A stretch of 64,000 nt of DNA from Paramecium pentaurelia (lineage: Eukaryota > Ciliophora > Oligohymenophorea > Peniculida > Parameciidae), in contig CAJJDO010000128.1 in assembly GCA_905183005.1 (NCBI GenBank), forward strand, positions 66,182 to 130,181. The letters run 5' to 3'. The first letter of the stretch is position 1; every line of letters begins with the position of its first letter. Both the position numbers and the translations under genes were made by a program. Positions 25,508-36,494 of this stretch are shown one piece after another. A model generated the notes under the pieces. That model ran no database searches. It was not told the DNA's origin and saw only the letters and a list, made by a program, of their open reading frames with translations.

Positions 25508-26734
25508 ATGCGAAAGCATACATCTCCCTATAGAAATTAAAAACCAGGATCTTCTTTAGGAAGAGTTCTCTTTAAACCAGAATACTAAACTAGAAATAAT
25601 TCAAAAGAGAAAAAGACAACAAATATATCTCCCATCAGGTTTATTTTAAATTCTAGACATAATTCATTTGAATACAATACAAAGTAACCATAAACCTAAC
25701 AGTCTGTACTTCCTTCATTAAACAGAAAGCATTTTAATCTTCAATATGTTATTGGGATTGGTGGTTTTGGAAAAGTTTGGAAAGTCACTTACAAATCATA
25801 ATATTATGCTATGAAGGAAATGAGTAAAGCCTTAGTCATTTATAAAAGAAGTGTGACTTCAGTTATTAATGAATTACGATTGTTATAAAACCTCAATCAT
25901 TCATTTATTGTAAATGCAGTTGCAGCATTCTAAGATAAACAGAATATATATTTAGTATTGGATTATTTATAAGGAGGAGATTTAAGATATCATTTGGGAC
26001 GAAACAGAAGGTTTACTGAAGAATAAACAAGTATTATTTGACCAATATCAGAGTTCATTGTTTCATGTGTTATTGTTGGTTTGGAATATTTACATTCCCA
26101 TCGTATTATTCATAGGGATCTCAAACCTGAAAACTTAGTCTTAGATTCCAAAGGGTATGTTAGGATTACAGATTTAGGAGTAGCGAGGAAATTAGACACT
26201 TTATAAATTGATACAAGTGGAACTCCAGGTTATATGGCACCAGAAGTAATGTGTGGATTAGAACATGGCATACCAGCAGATTATTATTCTTTAGGAGTTA
26301 TAGCATATGAATTAATGCTTGGGAAAAGACCATATTATGGTTAAAATCGTAAAGAAATAAGGGATGCTATTCTTGCTAAGTAGGCTTAAATAAAAGTGAA
26401 ATTAGAAGGTTGGTCTTTGGATGCTATTGATTTTATCAATAAATTGATTTAACGAAAGCCATCTCATAGATTAACTGATGTAAAAAATCATCCATGGCTT
26501 AGAGATTATCCTTGGGATAAATTAATTAATAAAGTTTTACAAGCACCTTATGTACCATTAAATAATGATAATTTCGATGTTTCACAAATTCATTATGAAG
26601 ATCAAGAAAATCAAATAATAATCAACCAAACAGGCTTCTTGATATCTCAAAATTTAAATGCTTTTGAAGATTACTATTATGAATAAAATCTAAGAAGAAG
26701 ATCATCATTAAATAGATCATTTTTTATCAAATGA
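25508..26734 (+). CDS. AGC-like serine/threonine protein kinase
   Basis: From ATG 25508 to TGA 26732-26734 with one 21-nt intron (26031-26051) that contains an in-frame TGA; 401 residues. Kinase motifs in order: Gly-loop GIGGFGKVWKV (about residue 82), YAMKEMSK with the VAIK-type Lys, HRDLKPENLVLD (about 194), DLG in place of DFG (ITDLGVARKL), TPGYMAPE activation segment and P+1 loop, ADYYSLGVIAYELMLGKRPY. The overall pattern is close to AGC/YANK-type kinases. A 90-residue N-terminal extension is basic and Ser-rich, and the tail ends RRRSSLNRSFFIK. All catalytic residues (Lys, HRD Asp, DxG Asp) are present, so it should be active. Confidence 0.93.
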
Positions 26735-26812
26735 ATTTTATTATGTTATTAAATATACAATATATAAACCTATTACATATTATTCTTAAATATAAAAATA
26801 ATTATAATTAAA

Positions 26813-27608
26813 TCAACTTATTAACGTTGAATTCTCTATTTATTTAGTTTATCTTCTTCTACTCGAAATTACGGTTGTCTTCTTCTAATTATTATAAATT
26901 CAAATATATACCGATTAAATACTTTCATCAACTGTTGGATTTTAATTCAATTATTCTAATTCTTTCTTTAATCCATTTAGTTTCTCTTCTGTTTAAATAT
27001 GAATTTTTGTTAAATTTTAATATTTACTTTTCCAAGATTCTAATTCTAATGTAATTGTATAACTGTCTGTCTTCACAAGTGTTTCTTAAATGGCCTCTAT
27101 CTTTTTCTTTAACTCGCTATTTTTATTAATTTTAATATTCACACTTTATTTTATAATCTCTTTGTTGATTCAGTTTATTCTCTTATTCCCATTTCTGTTT
27201 CCATAATAAAGTTGAGTTTTATTATTATTCTGGATAAACAATTGATATTTGTTGTTAATCAATATGAATTTTCTGTTTTTCTAAATATGTTTTCAGAAGA
27301 TTCGAATGTTTATCAATTAGTTCATTTAATTAGAACATAGTGAATATTTGAGATTGTAATATAGATTCATAATATTGTGATATTTATTCAAATTTTTCAC
27401 AACACTATTAATCATTGTTATTAATTTAGAGCTTATCATTTTTTAATCGATCTGAAGGTTACCATCTTAGATAACTAGCTTGACCAAAATCTTAGACAAA
27501 TGTATTTTAAAATGCATAAGGTATTTTAGGCTTAAAAGGACATTAACAATTAGATTATTCTTTTAAATCAAGTTAACAAGTCTAATCTGAATAGATGTCT
27601 TTATTCAT
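26813..27608 (-). CDS. coiled-coil protein, unknown
   Basis: From ATG 27606-27608 to TGA 26813-26815 with introns at 27117-27144 (28 nt) and 26885-26911 (27 nt, containing in-frame TGA); 246 residues. The N-terminus is Cys-containing (DQTCQLDLKEQSNCQCPFKP). A helical middle (LIDKHSNLLKTYLEKQ) is followed by a coiled coil (KINELKKKIEAIQETLV, EEKLNGLKKELEQLNQ) and a basic C-terminus with SSRRRQTKQ. The family is not recognised. Confidence 0.72.
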
Positions 27609-27833
27609 ATTTTTAATATTATTTAAGATTCAAAATTCATAAAGATTTTAAGTTAGGCAGATATTATATTTATAAAATAAAAACGGAATTATATATTATA
27701 ACTTTTTATTCATTGTATATATATATATTGATATATATATATATATCTTCAAAATTATGATATTTCTTTCTCCATAATCCTAATTCTATCTTAATATAAT
27801 TTATCATAAATTCAGTCTTTTGTTATTGCTTTT

Positions 27834-28242
27834 TCACATTATAATTTCATTTTCCAAAACCATTACTAATTGTTCTTTATTTAATCTAATAAACTTATTT
27901 TTCATTAATTTTCTCTAATACCAACTCTTCTATTATTTGTATTAATAAAAACATTAATAGCTAGTTAGATAATATTGTTTTCTATTTCTCTTTAATTATC
28001 ATAATAGATAATTACATAATCTCCATCTCTCTAACAAGCTTTACTTTTATGTAGTATTTATTATTTCTTAATCTCTTTACGTTTAGCATCCTCTAATCCT
28101 TTATTCTAAGATTCAATAATTTCTAATGTTACTACAACATAATGCAATTTAATTCTAAAACTTTATTTATATACTCATTTATGATTAATTACTAAGATCA
28201 TCCCATTTATTTTATTACATCAGAACTCTCAAATAGAATCAT
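27834..28242 (-). CDS. small hypothetical protein
   Basis: From ATG 28240-28242 with introns at 28192-28218 (27 nt) and 28155-28174 (20 nt). The restored frame reads INEIKLHYVVVTLEIIESQ, ACQRDGDYVIIYYD and NIIQLAINVFINTNNRR. Two ends are possible. Reading straight on stops at 27902-27904 (97 residues). A further 32-nt intron (27894-27925) extends the frame through NKEQLVMVLENEIIM to TGA 27834-27836 (109 residues). I prefer the longer model because the extension is protein-like. No family is recognised. Confidence 0.45.
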
Positions 28243-28285
28243 TAATAATTAATTTATATATATATATATATGTGTAGTATAATGG

Positions 28286-30358
28286 TCATATATTTCTAGT
28301 TGTTAATGTTCCGTATTGATATTATGAAACTTTAGAATTTTGATTTTCTTTCACAATTTCATATGATTCAAGCTAAAATTAGATATAAATATATACTTTA
28401 AAAGATCCATTTTTTTATTTTTTATAGGTATCTAGTTCAGCATTGGATAAAATAAGTTATTCTTATTATTTATGATATTCTCTATTTAAATTAATAAATT
28501 AGGCCTTCCAAGAATCAACCTCTTAATTAAGTTATGTAATTCTTTCATTATAAATAGTAACATCTTATTAATTGATTAATTTAATTTTTTAATTGTCGCA
28601 TTCTTCTTAAAATTATTTGATAGTAATTTTATTTTATTCTATTTCTTATAATTTAATTTTTAATAGATTGCTCAATCTCTCTATTTCAGTAGAATATACC
28701 ACATTCTTTTATTCTAATTCTTTTAATTTGTGAGCTTCACTTAATTAAAATTAAGAAAATTGTTATCTAATTTTTTCAATTTCTTCATTCTTATTTCTTA
28801 ATTATACAGTCAATCTCTCAATTTCAGTACTAAGTAAAGTAAATTTCTACTGATATTCTTTTAATTAAGTAATATCTTATAATTTGAATTTCAAATTTTC
28901 TAATTCTTCATTTCTTTATCTCAATAAAGATGTAATTCTATTATTTTCATTAGCAAGTCTATCTATTTCTTCAGCTTTATGTTAAAGACTTTAATGTAAT
29001 CTATCAATTTCTTGATTTTGTAATGCAATTTTATTTTCATAATCATCTACTTTATAATGATCATTAAGAGTGATCTATAATTTAGATATACAATTTCTTA
29101 ATTGATCATTTTCTTATAATTTAATCATTAATGAATTATTAACTCTATCAAATTCTTATGCTAAATTTTAATATTTAATTTCATAATCTGTATACTTTTG
29201 ATATTCTTATAATTAATTCTAATAAATCATAAATTATTATTTATATTTATCTAATTCATCTTATTTCATTCTAATTCTTTAATTAAGATTATTAATTTCT
29301 TCATTTTATAATTTAGATCTAATTTCATACTCTTAATATTTTGTAGTATCCTATAAAGTCATTTGAAGTGTTTAAATAATAGATTAAAGTTTAGAAATCT
29401 CTTCATTTTTATTTACCATTTCATTCATATATTTATCTTAAAGATTTTGATTATCCCTATATTAATTATCAATATTTTATTTATAATTAATTTCTCTATT
29501 TTTTAAATCCTAAATTTCTAATTCAAATTCTCTCATACGTTTAGATAGAATCTCAATTTCTTTAATATATGTTTATTTAGATTAATCATATTCTTCTGAT
29601 TTCTGTTTAAGTAAAATTGTAATTCTTTCAAGTTCAGTAGTCAATTATCCTTATACTTATTATTATTAAATATATGATTATTCATATTTTTTTGTTTCAA
29701 TTAAGGTTTTTTGCATTTATTATAATTATGATTGACTTTAAGAGACAAGTACATTTAATCTTTAAATTTCATTCTACCAATATTGTTCATTCTCTTAAGA
29801 ACTCTTTTTTATTCTTTCTTATTCAACTTAATGTTATTATAATCCCATAAATTATTAATTCATTTGACCTAATTTTATTTTTAATTATTCTGATTCATTT
29901 GTAGTTTCTCTAAGAAGAGAATTTACTCTATTTAATTCAATTTAATATTATTATAGATTAGTTTCTAATTGTTAGATTCTATGAGTATCTTCAATATAAG
30001 TGACCTTCTCTTGACAAGTACTTTTGAGTCTATGAATTTCATTTGTAAGCTCTTGGATTTATTTTTCATATAAGGAACACTTATTTTTATAAAATTCAAG
30101 TTCTTCTCTAGATGGATCCATCACTTTAACTATCTCTTAAACCTTCATATTATATTAAGATTAAGATGGTTTCAATTGTTAAGTTTCTAATCTAATAGGT
30201 GGTTGAGTTTGTTGTTATTGAATGGTCCTAGTATAATAAACAATATTTGGAGATGTTAATAGATCTCTTGTATTGGATTAAGACCTTTGGGATTTATGAG
30301 GATCTTGATTAGGTTCTGGGAATTATTGGGTTTAGTAATAAGATATCTGTTAATCCAT
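28286..30358 (-). CDS. long coiled-coil protein
   Basis: From ATG 30356-30358 to TGA 28286-28288 with a single 24-nt intron near the 3' end (28373-28396); 682 residues. The first 90 residues are Gln/Pro/Ser-rich and polar. The remainder is an almost unbroken coiled coil with heptads rich in E, K, Q, I and L and a recurring EIDRLxxxLxxKxEEI theme (for example EIDRLHQSLQHKAEEIDRL, EIERLTVQLRNKNEEIEK). This suggests a structural cytoskeletal or basal-body component. Composition alone does not allow a family name. The C-terminal 20 residues depend on the intron. Confidence 0.8.
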
Positions 30359-30682
30359 GTAGACGTTAATTATTTATTAATAAAATTATATATTTATATG
30401 AATGTGATTCATTAATTTTATTAGGTAATATTGGAGCATAATATATTTAATTAAGTAAATACTTAATATAAAACATTCTATAAGAGTTTAAATTTGTTTA
30501 AAACTAAAGTTTATTTACATATAATTACAATCTTTATTTTTATAATTTCCAAATCTGTATTAGTAAAGAGATTTAAAAATTATAGAGATTCATCAATTAC
30601 AATTTTCATTAAGTTATTTTTTATAAGATGATTTAATTATTGAAATCTATAGATATATATATATTCATAATTATTATGATAA
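30359..30682. other. intergenic, no gene seen
   Basis: AT-rich spacer of 324 bp between two minus-strand genes with no convincing coding frame or RNA gene. Confidence 0.5.
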
Positions 30683-31678
30683 TCATTATTAAGGTTTGCT
30701 TTCTCCCATGTCTCCAGCACTTCTGTTGGCTTTGTTTCTTGATTCGTAATACCCAAACTCTGATGGTAATCTATAACTGCCAGGAGCAGGTGTTCCAGCT
30801 GATATAAATATTTAAAATGATCACAAATACCTTTTCCAACTGATCCTGTTCTTCTTGATTCTTTTGGAAAACTTCTAACATTTGAAGAGTGAAATTTTGA
30901 AATAAAATAATGTCCATCCTTTTATATTCCTGTTTTATCAACTGGATAAGTTCCAGGTCCAGGAGCATATAAATTTGTGGCTATTCTAATAAATTATAAT
31001 ATACTTACAAAAATCTTTAACAAACCTTTTAGAATTTTTAGGATTAAATAAAGTAGCACAAGAGTTATTATATTTAGATATTGGATATTTGCCTACTGGA
31101 TTTACAGCTGGTAATGATTCGTAAGTTCCTGGTCCTGGGATTTCTTTGCCAGTTAAAACCATAAAATTTGTTTTTGGTCTCTATCTCATTGTATAACGAA
31201 TATCGCTTAATGTTGAACCTAAATCATAGGTACCAGGAGCTATAATGATAATTAGTATATTAAACCTGGAGTTTTTGAATTCAAATTTCCTAGAATTCCT
31301 GTGCTTGCCATTTTCTCTCTACTCATTCCAAATTTATTTCCCTTTGCCTTCTTTTGATTGATTTCAACATCACTTGTTATATTGTATTATTATGGAGATG
31401 GAGTTGTAAAGGCTACTTTTGTAAAATCAGTTCTTGTATATATATTTAAATCTCTTTACTTTGTTCCTTTGCCTATTCCAGCCGATCTCTTATCTATTTA
31501 TGTTGGTAAATCATAGAAAGCCTTCCCGCAACTAATTTTAAATTCTAATTCAATACTTAACAGGATTTGCTAAATTGCCAAATCTATCTGATTTTGAAAA
31601 TGTCCATAAGTTTTTTGCAGTACTATGATTAAGTGGTGAACCACAAATTTGCTAACAAGTTGAAACAGTTATTGACAT
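30683..31678 (-). CDS. sperm-tail PG-rich (STPGR/ODF3-like, SHIPPO) axonemal protein
   Basis: From ATG 31676-31678 to TGA 30683-30685 with four introns (31532-31556, 31240-31265, 30981-31008, 30799-30830); 294 residues. Four or five PG-rich repeats are visible: TTPSPQQYNI, TPAPGTYDLGSTL, EIPGPGTYESLPA, YAPGPGTYPVDKTG and TPAPGSYRLPSEFG. Each is followed by a basic or aromatic segment, as in ODF3/SHIPPO-1 (CIMAP) proteins, which lie inside ciliary doublet microtubules. Three of the introns interrupt or flank the PG motifs. A cilium-associated role is likely from the family and from the organism being ciliated. Confidence 0.88.
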
Positions 31679-31868
31679 GATAAATAAATTAATTATTAAA
31701 AGAAGAATATATTCATATAATTATTATAATTCTAACTAACTTTGTGTATTATCAAATATGTTTATATATATTAAATAAACAGAATTTTTAGTTATACATT
31801 TTAATTATATAGTTATATATACTTATTATTTAATATAATTTAGTATATTTAAAGAATATATATATGAT

Positions 31869-33551
31869 TCATTAAATCTTATTTTATGAATAAATATAAA
31901 TCACAAATTTTAATGATATCCAATAACTCACAAATCCTAACATCAACCATAATACAAAACATGCTAATATACTTTCTGCAAAATAAAATAAAAATTAAAA
32001 AAATCCATGCATATTAACAAAATAATAATAAAAGAAGATAAATCCAAATATGTATATAATACATTGTCCACCATTAATGAATGATATCCATTACCAATTA
32101 TAATTACCCTAATTCAATTATTTGTATGTTTGTATAATTGATAAACAACCTACAATAATCAATAATTGAATATAGGAAAAGATCAACAAGGTGTATTACT
32201 CAAATTATTTATCACTCCATGTACTTTCCAAAATATAATATAGTTCCATAATGATCGATCTATAACTTAAATGTTTCTAATTACATAAAAGGTACAATTC
32301 CATATAAACATCCACTTGATAGAAACTAATAATTTGAGATTAGAACTTTCTTTTTCAATCTTTTTTCAAATAATTCATCTATTGTTTTCAATCTACCTGA
32401 AACACCACCTATTAAAGTTAAAGGTAAGTAAACAACTGTTAAAATGAATCCAACAGAAAATACTGCTGTAAATGATAATGTGGATGTTGTTCCAAATAAA
32501 TATGAAAATACATCAATAATAAATAAAATTGACATAGCAGATATTGGAAAAAGTGCTGCTGCTATAAATAAATTTAATAGCCAACTCTTGCCTCCAAAAA
32601 ATTTATAAAATTTTCCTGTATAATATCCATTGATTGCTAGAAAAATTAATAATAAATTTAAATACATCCACCAAAACTATATATAATTATTCCAGCTGAT
32701 TTAATAGATCCTTTATGTGTTTCAAATAAATAAAATGATCCCAATATTAATAAAATAAAAATTGTTATTAAAAAATGAATTCCTGTACCAAGTAATGCAG
32801 AAAATACTATACGATTAGTTGGAGGCATTAATGATTCAATTTTAATAGCTTTCCATCCTTATGGTTCAATTTCATTTTCTTCATCTGGTATATTACTATA
32901 ATCATTTTATATTGATTTCCTCAATAATTAGCTGACAATTATGATTAAAATTAAAATTAATATACTTTTGAATATTAATAAATTCCATTTAACACTATGA
33001 TCATGAATATTCATCATTTCATTGTATTATTTAATTTAAATAGTATAATAGAATCCAATTTGTTTATTATCATCTTATGAATTTATAGATATAAAATCAT
33101 CATCATTTATTGTAATATTAGTATACATCAATCTTTAATCATTTGATACATATAAATTAAATGTGATTCTATTCTTTAGATAATATTATCCATCATAAAA
33201 TCTGCCCACTATATCATGCATTATAAAATCTGCTAAATAAAATTCAATTATGTATTCTTAATCTATTGCATCTATCCATTTTTTTATTTCACCTTTTGTA
33301 AAATTTCTCTCACATACTTATTTATCTTCTAATCTCTCTTTTGTATTAAATTTGTAAACTGAAGTCATCTATTTATCACCAGATAATGATTGTCCTAAAG
33401 ATTCAATTACTTCTTCAAAATCATTCGGTTTACAATATGGCAACTCATAATATGTATAGGTCTCTGAAGGATTATCTTTAGGTCTTATTGTATTAACATA
33501 TATCTCAATTGAATTACAGAATGTAATTAGACATAATAAAACAATAATCAT
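31869..33551 (-). CDS. transmembrane 9 superfamily (EMP70/nonaspanin) protein
   Basis: From ATG 33549-33551 to TGA 31869-31871 with introns 32637-32665 (29 nt) and 32260-32284 (25 nt); 542 residues. A signal peptide (MIIVLLCLITFCNS) is followed by a lumenal domain with the TM9SF markers YELPYCKP and SLGQSLSGDK. Nine hydrophobic segments then fill the C-terminal half, including GWKAIKIESLMPP before the helix bundle and SGCLYGIVPFISIIMELYYI, the usual PFG...ELYFI region. The tail VIYIYSQNKIQ is short and basic, as in family members with Golgi/endosomal sorting signals. The start codon overlaps the stop of the histidine kinase gene upstream. Confidence 0.93.
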
Positions 33552-36375
33552 TTAACTAATTAATATTTTTTGAGAATTTAGAGTAGTTCAATTTAAAGTA
33601 TTGGTTTTTGTAGATAATCGCATAACCCAGAATGATCAAATTACATTAAATTATCCTTTGTATCATAAGCTGAACAAATTACAATTGCAGTCTTCTTACA
33701 TCCCATTGAAATTATCTAATGTATAAAAGTAAACTTACTTCTTTCGAAGTATCAAATCCATTTATTCCTGGCAATTCTATATCCATAAAAATGATATCAT
33801 AAAATTAACAAGAAGTTTATAGTTTCTCTTTTACTCTTTGAATTGCTTAATAACCATCATATACTTAATCACATTAAATTGCAAAATGATTTAAATTAGC
33901 TTTAAGAGCAATTTAATTAAAAATCTAATCTTCAACTATCAATATCTTTTTACAATTAATACTACATTCATGTAATTATAAAGTTGATATTTTAAACGAA
34001 AATGTTTAATTTATTAATAATTATCCTGGACTCTCTATAGATCTAAATTAAAAATAATTAGATTTAGGTATAATTATTCTTTCACTTTAATCATCAATTA
34101 TATTTGGACTTTCGAATGATTTGAAACCTTCAGATTTTTATATTATTTTTTCTGAATTCTCATATTAATTAGTATTATCTTAATAGCAATATTTCTTAAT
34201 AATAAAGTTATCTTCTTATTATTAAGATTAACATTTATTTTTAATAATAAAACCAAAAGTATTGGATTAATTTCTTATTAATTCTTTTTCTAATATTGGA
34301 TCTTCTATTTATATTTAATTCTATTTTTTTTAATATATTTAATCCTATATTAAAAAGTTTATACTACTACCATCTAATGAATTTGTTAATATTTCTATAT
34401 TATTATTATCTTAAATTAAACCTGATGCTAATCTTGCTGCTAAATTTAATCCAAATCCTAATTCTTGATGAGTCATTAAATCATTACAGCTTTCATTGTC
34501 TTAATTTTTTAACATTATTTAATTAAATGAGAATTATTTCTTTCTATTCATTTAAACAGATGTATTTTCTACAGCTACTTAAATTGTATATTCATCTTTA
34601 GCAAGAAAACTTAGATTGATATCTCCACCTTGTATAATATTATTACATTAATGATTAAGAATAATTAATAAAACTTAAATTATTCTTAATTTATCTGAAT
34701 TCAAATATTTATCAGATAAACTTGATGAAACTTTAATTTAAAATTAAATCTTCTTCTAAAATAAATATGGAATAAAAACTTATTCTATTTCATTAATTAA
34801 ATCATTAATTGAAAATCTATAGAAATAATAAGCAAATTCATTAAGTTAATAAGATAAAAAATCTAAAACATTATTCATTTAGTATTATAAAAAAGAAGTT
34901 GAACATTAAAGTAATTCTAATTTTTCTTTAATATCTTATTCTTCTTTAATTACATCATTTATAATCCTTAAATATTACTAATTTAAATTTAGAGGAGTTC
35001 TTAATTAGAATAATTAATTTTTAAGAAGATTGCAAAATTATTAATTTTTAAGTTCTACCTTTTTAAATTATTATTTATAGGTTACATCTTTTAAGATTAA
35101 CACTAATACAGGTTGATTTAATTAATCTCCAAATATTTACATATCATTTTATACAATAGAATCCAATTATTAATTAGTCATTTGTGTTTAAATAATCTTA
35201 AGTTTTAAAGATTTATTTGATTCTAATTAAAAATTAAAATTATATTAATTTTAACTATTTTATGAGACTGGAGATTCATCAATACTACTTTTTTCTGCAT
35301 CAAAAGTTCCTTAATGAAAAAAATATTAATTCAAATATTTATTTTAATTTAGTAGAATATCAAATATATCTACTTAAACCTTATTCTATTATGCTTTTTT
35401 TATTATTTCTTCTAATGTATTTTGATTCATTTCAATTTTTTTGTTATTTTGTGGTTATTAATTAATTTAACAATTATCCATATTAAATAATTAATTTCTT
35501 AAGCAATCTTTAAGTTTTGGAAGTATTAATTCTTCATTCTTACACTATAATAATTTTATGAATTTTTTATTAATAAAGTGTAATTTTTATTATTTATTAA
35601 GAATAATTATTCCATTAGGAATTATTTACAAAATTTTGGCTAATGAAAATTTTAATTCTAATTTATCAAAATCAATAGATTCTTTTTATCTAACAATTGA
35701 AGATAAATCATTATAAGAGTGAGGTTTATTGGAATAAATACTTGGAGTTCTAATTTTAAGTTTTTCTTTGGAATATTCATTAAAATGGCTAAATTCATTT
35801 TATTTTCTTTTTGTTAATCTTAATGCATTAATATGTTGATCTGTTTATTCCTCATCATTTAATTATAAAGATAAACGAATTTTTGTAGAAACAAGAGATT
35901 TCTCATCTGCCAAATTAGCAATTACAAACACTAAAATGATTATTATGCTTTCTAAAATTGTATAATCAAAGTTAATAAAAACAATTGAAAATAATCTCAA
36001 TAATATATAACAAGGGTAAAAATATTTAAGCATTTTATATGAAATTTATTTAGAAACAATTTCTTCAATAATATGTTAATTAGTTATTATGAACAATGTG
36101 TTTGTATGATTAGAAAAAGGATTAAAATGTTAATAAAAGAGTAGATTAATTTCAGTGTATATGATAGTATCAATAAGGATTAGTAATAACATTAATAATT
36201 ATTTACTTGAATCTAATTTTTTTCTTAATTGTATTAAAAATCCTGATTTCATGAGTATCGATGCAGAAGATAATCCTATGATAGTAATGTAATGATCCCA
36301 TTAGAAAATAATGCATAATATTATCCACCATACACATTAGATTCCTTCTAAAACTAAAATTATGTTAGTATTCAT
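33548..36375 (-). CDS. hybrid histidine kinase paralogue 1, degenerate kinase with intact receiver
   Basis: From ATG 36373-36375 to TGA 33548-33550 with one 23-nt intron (33716-33738); 934 residues. The N-terminus has about five hydrophobic segments beginning with a VWWI motif, then a PAS-like stretch (IIPNGIIILNKQQKLHFINK). The dimerisation/phospho-acceptor region reads LFQLRTPLN where the paralogues have SHELRTPLN, so the His (position about 456) is Phe. The N box is altered (ILNHQCNNI for LLNNSCKFT) and the G1 box DxGIGI is replaced by ENTSVQM. A G2-like GFGLNLAARL remains. The C-terminal receiver is complete: VED, FMDIELPG, ICSAYD and LQKP. It is therefore probably a pseudokinase whose receiver is phosphorylated by another protein. 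Confidence 0.88.
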
Positions 36376-36494
36376 TATTAATATTAAAATTTTCTAGCAA
36401 CAATTATTCTGAATTATCTTTAATTTGAAAATTACTGAACCAACGAAATAAGAGCTTTTAGAAACACAAAGTATTATATAATAATATAAAAAGA

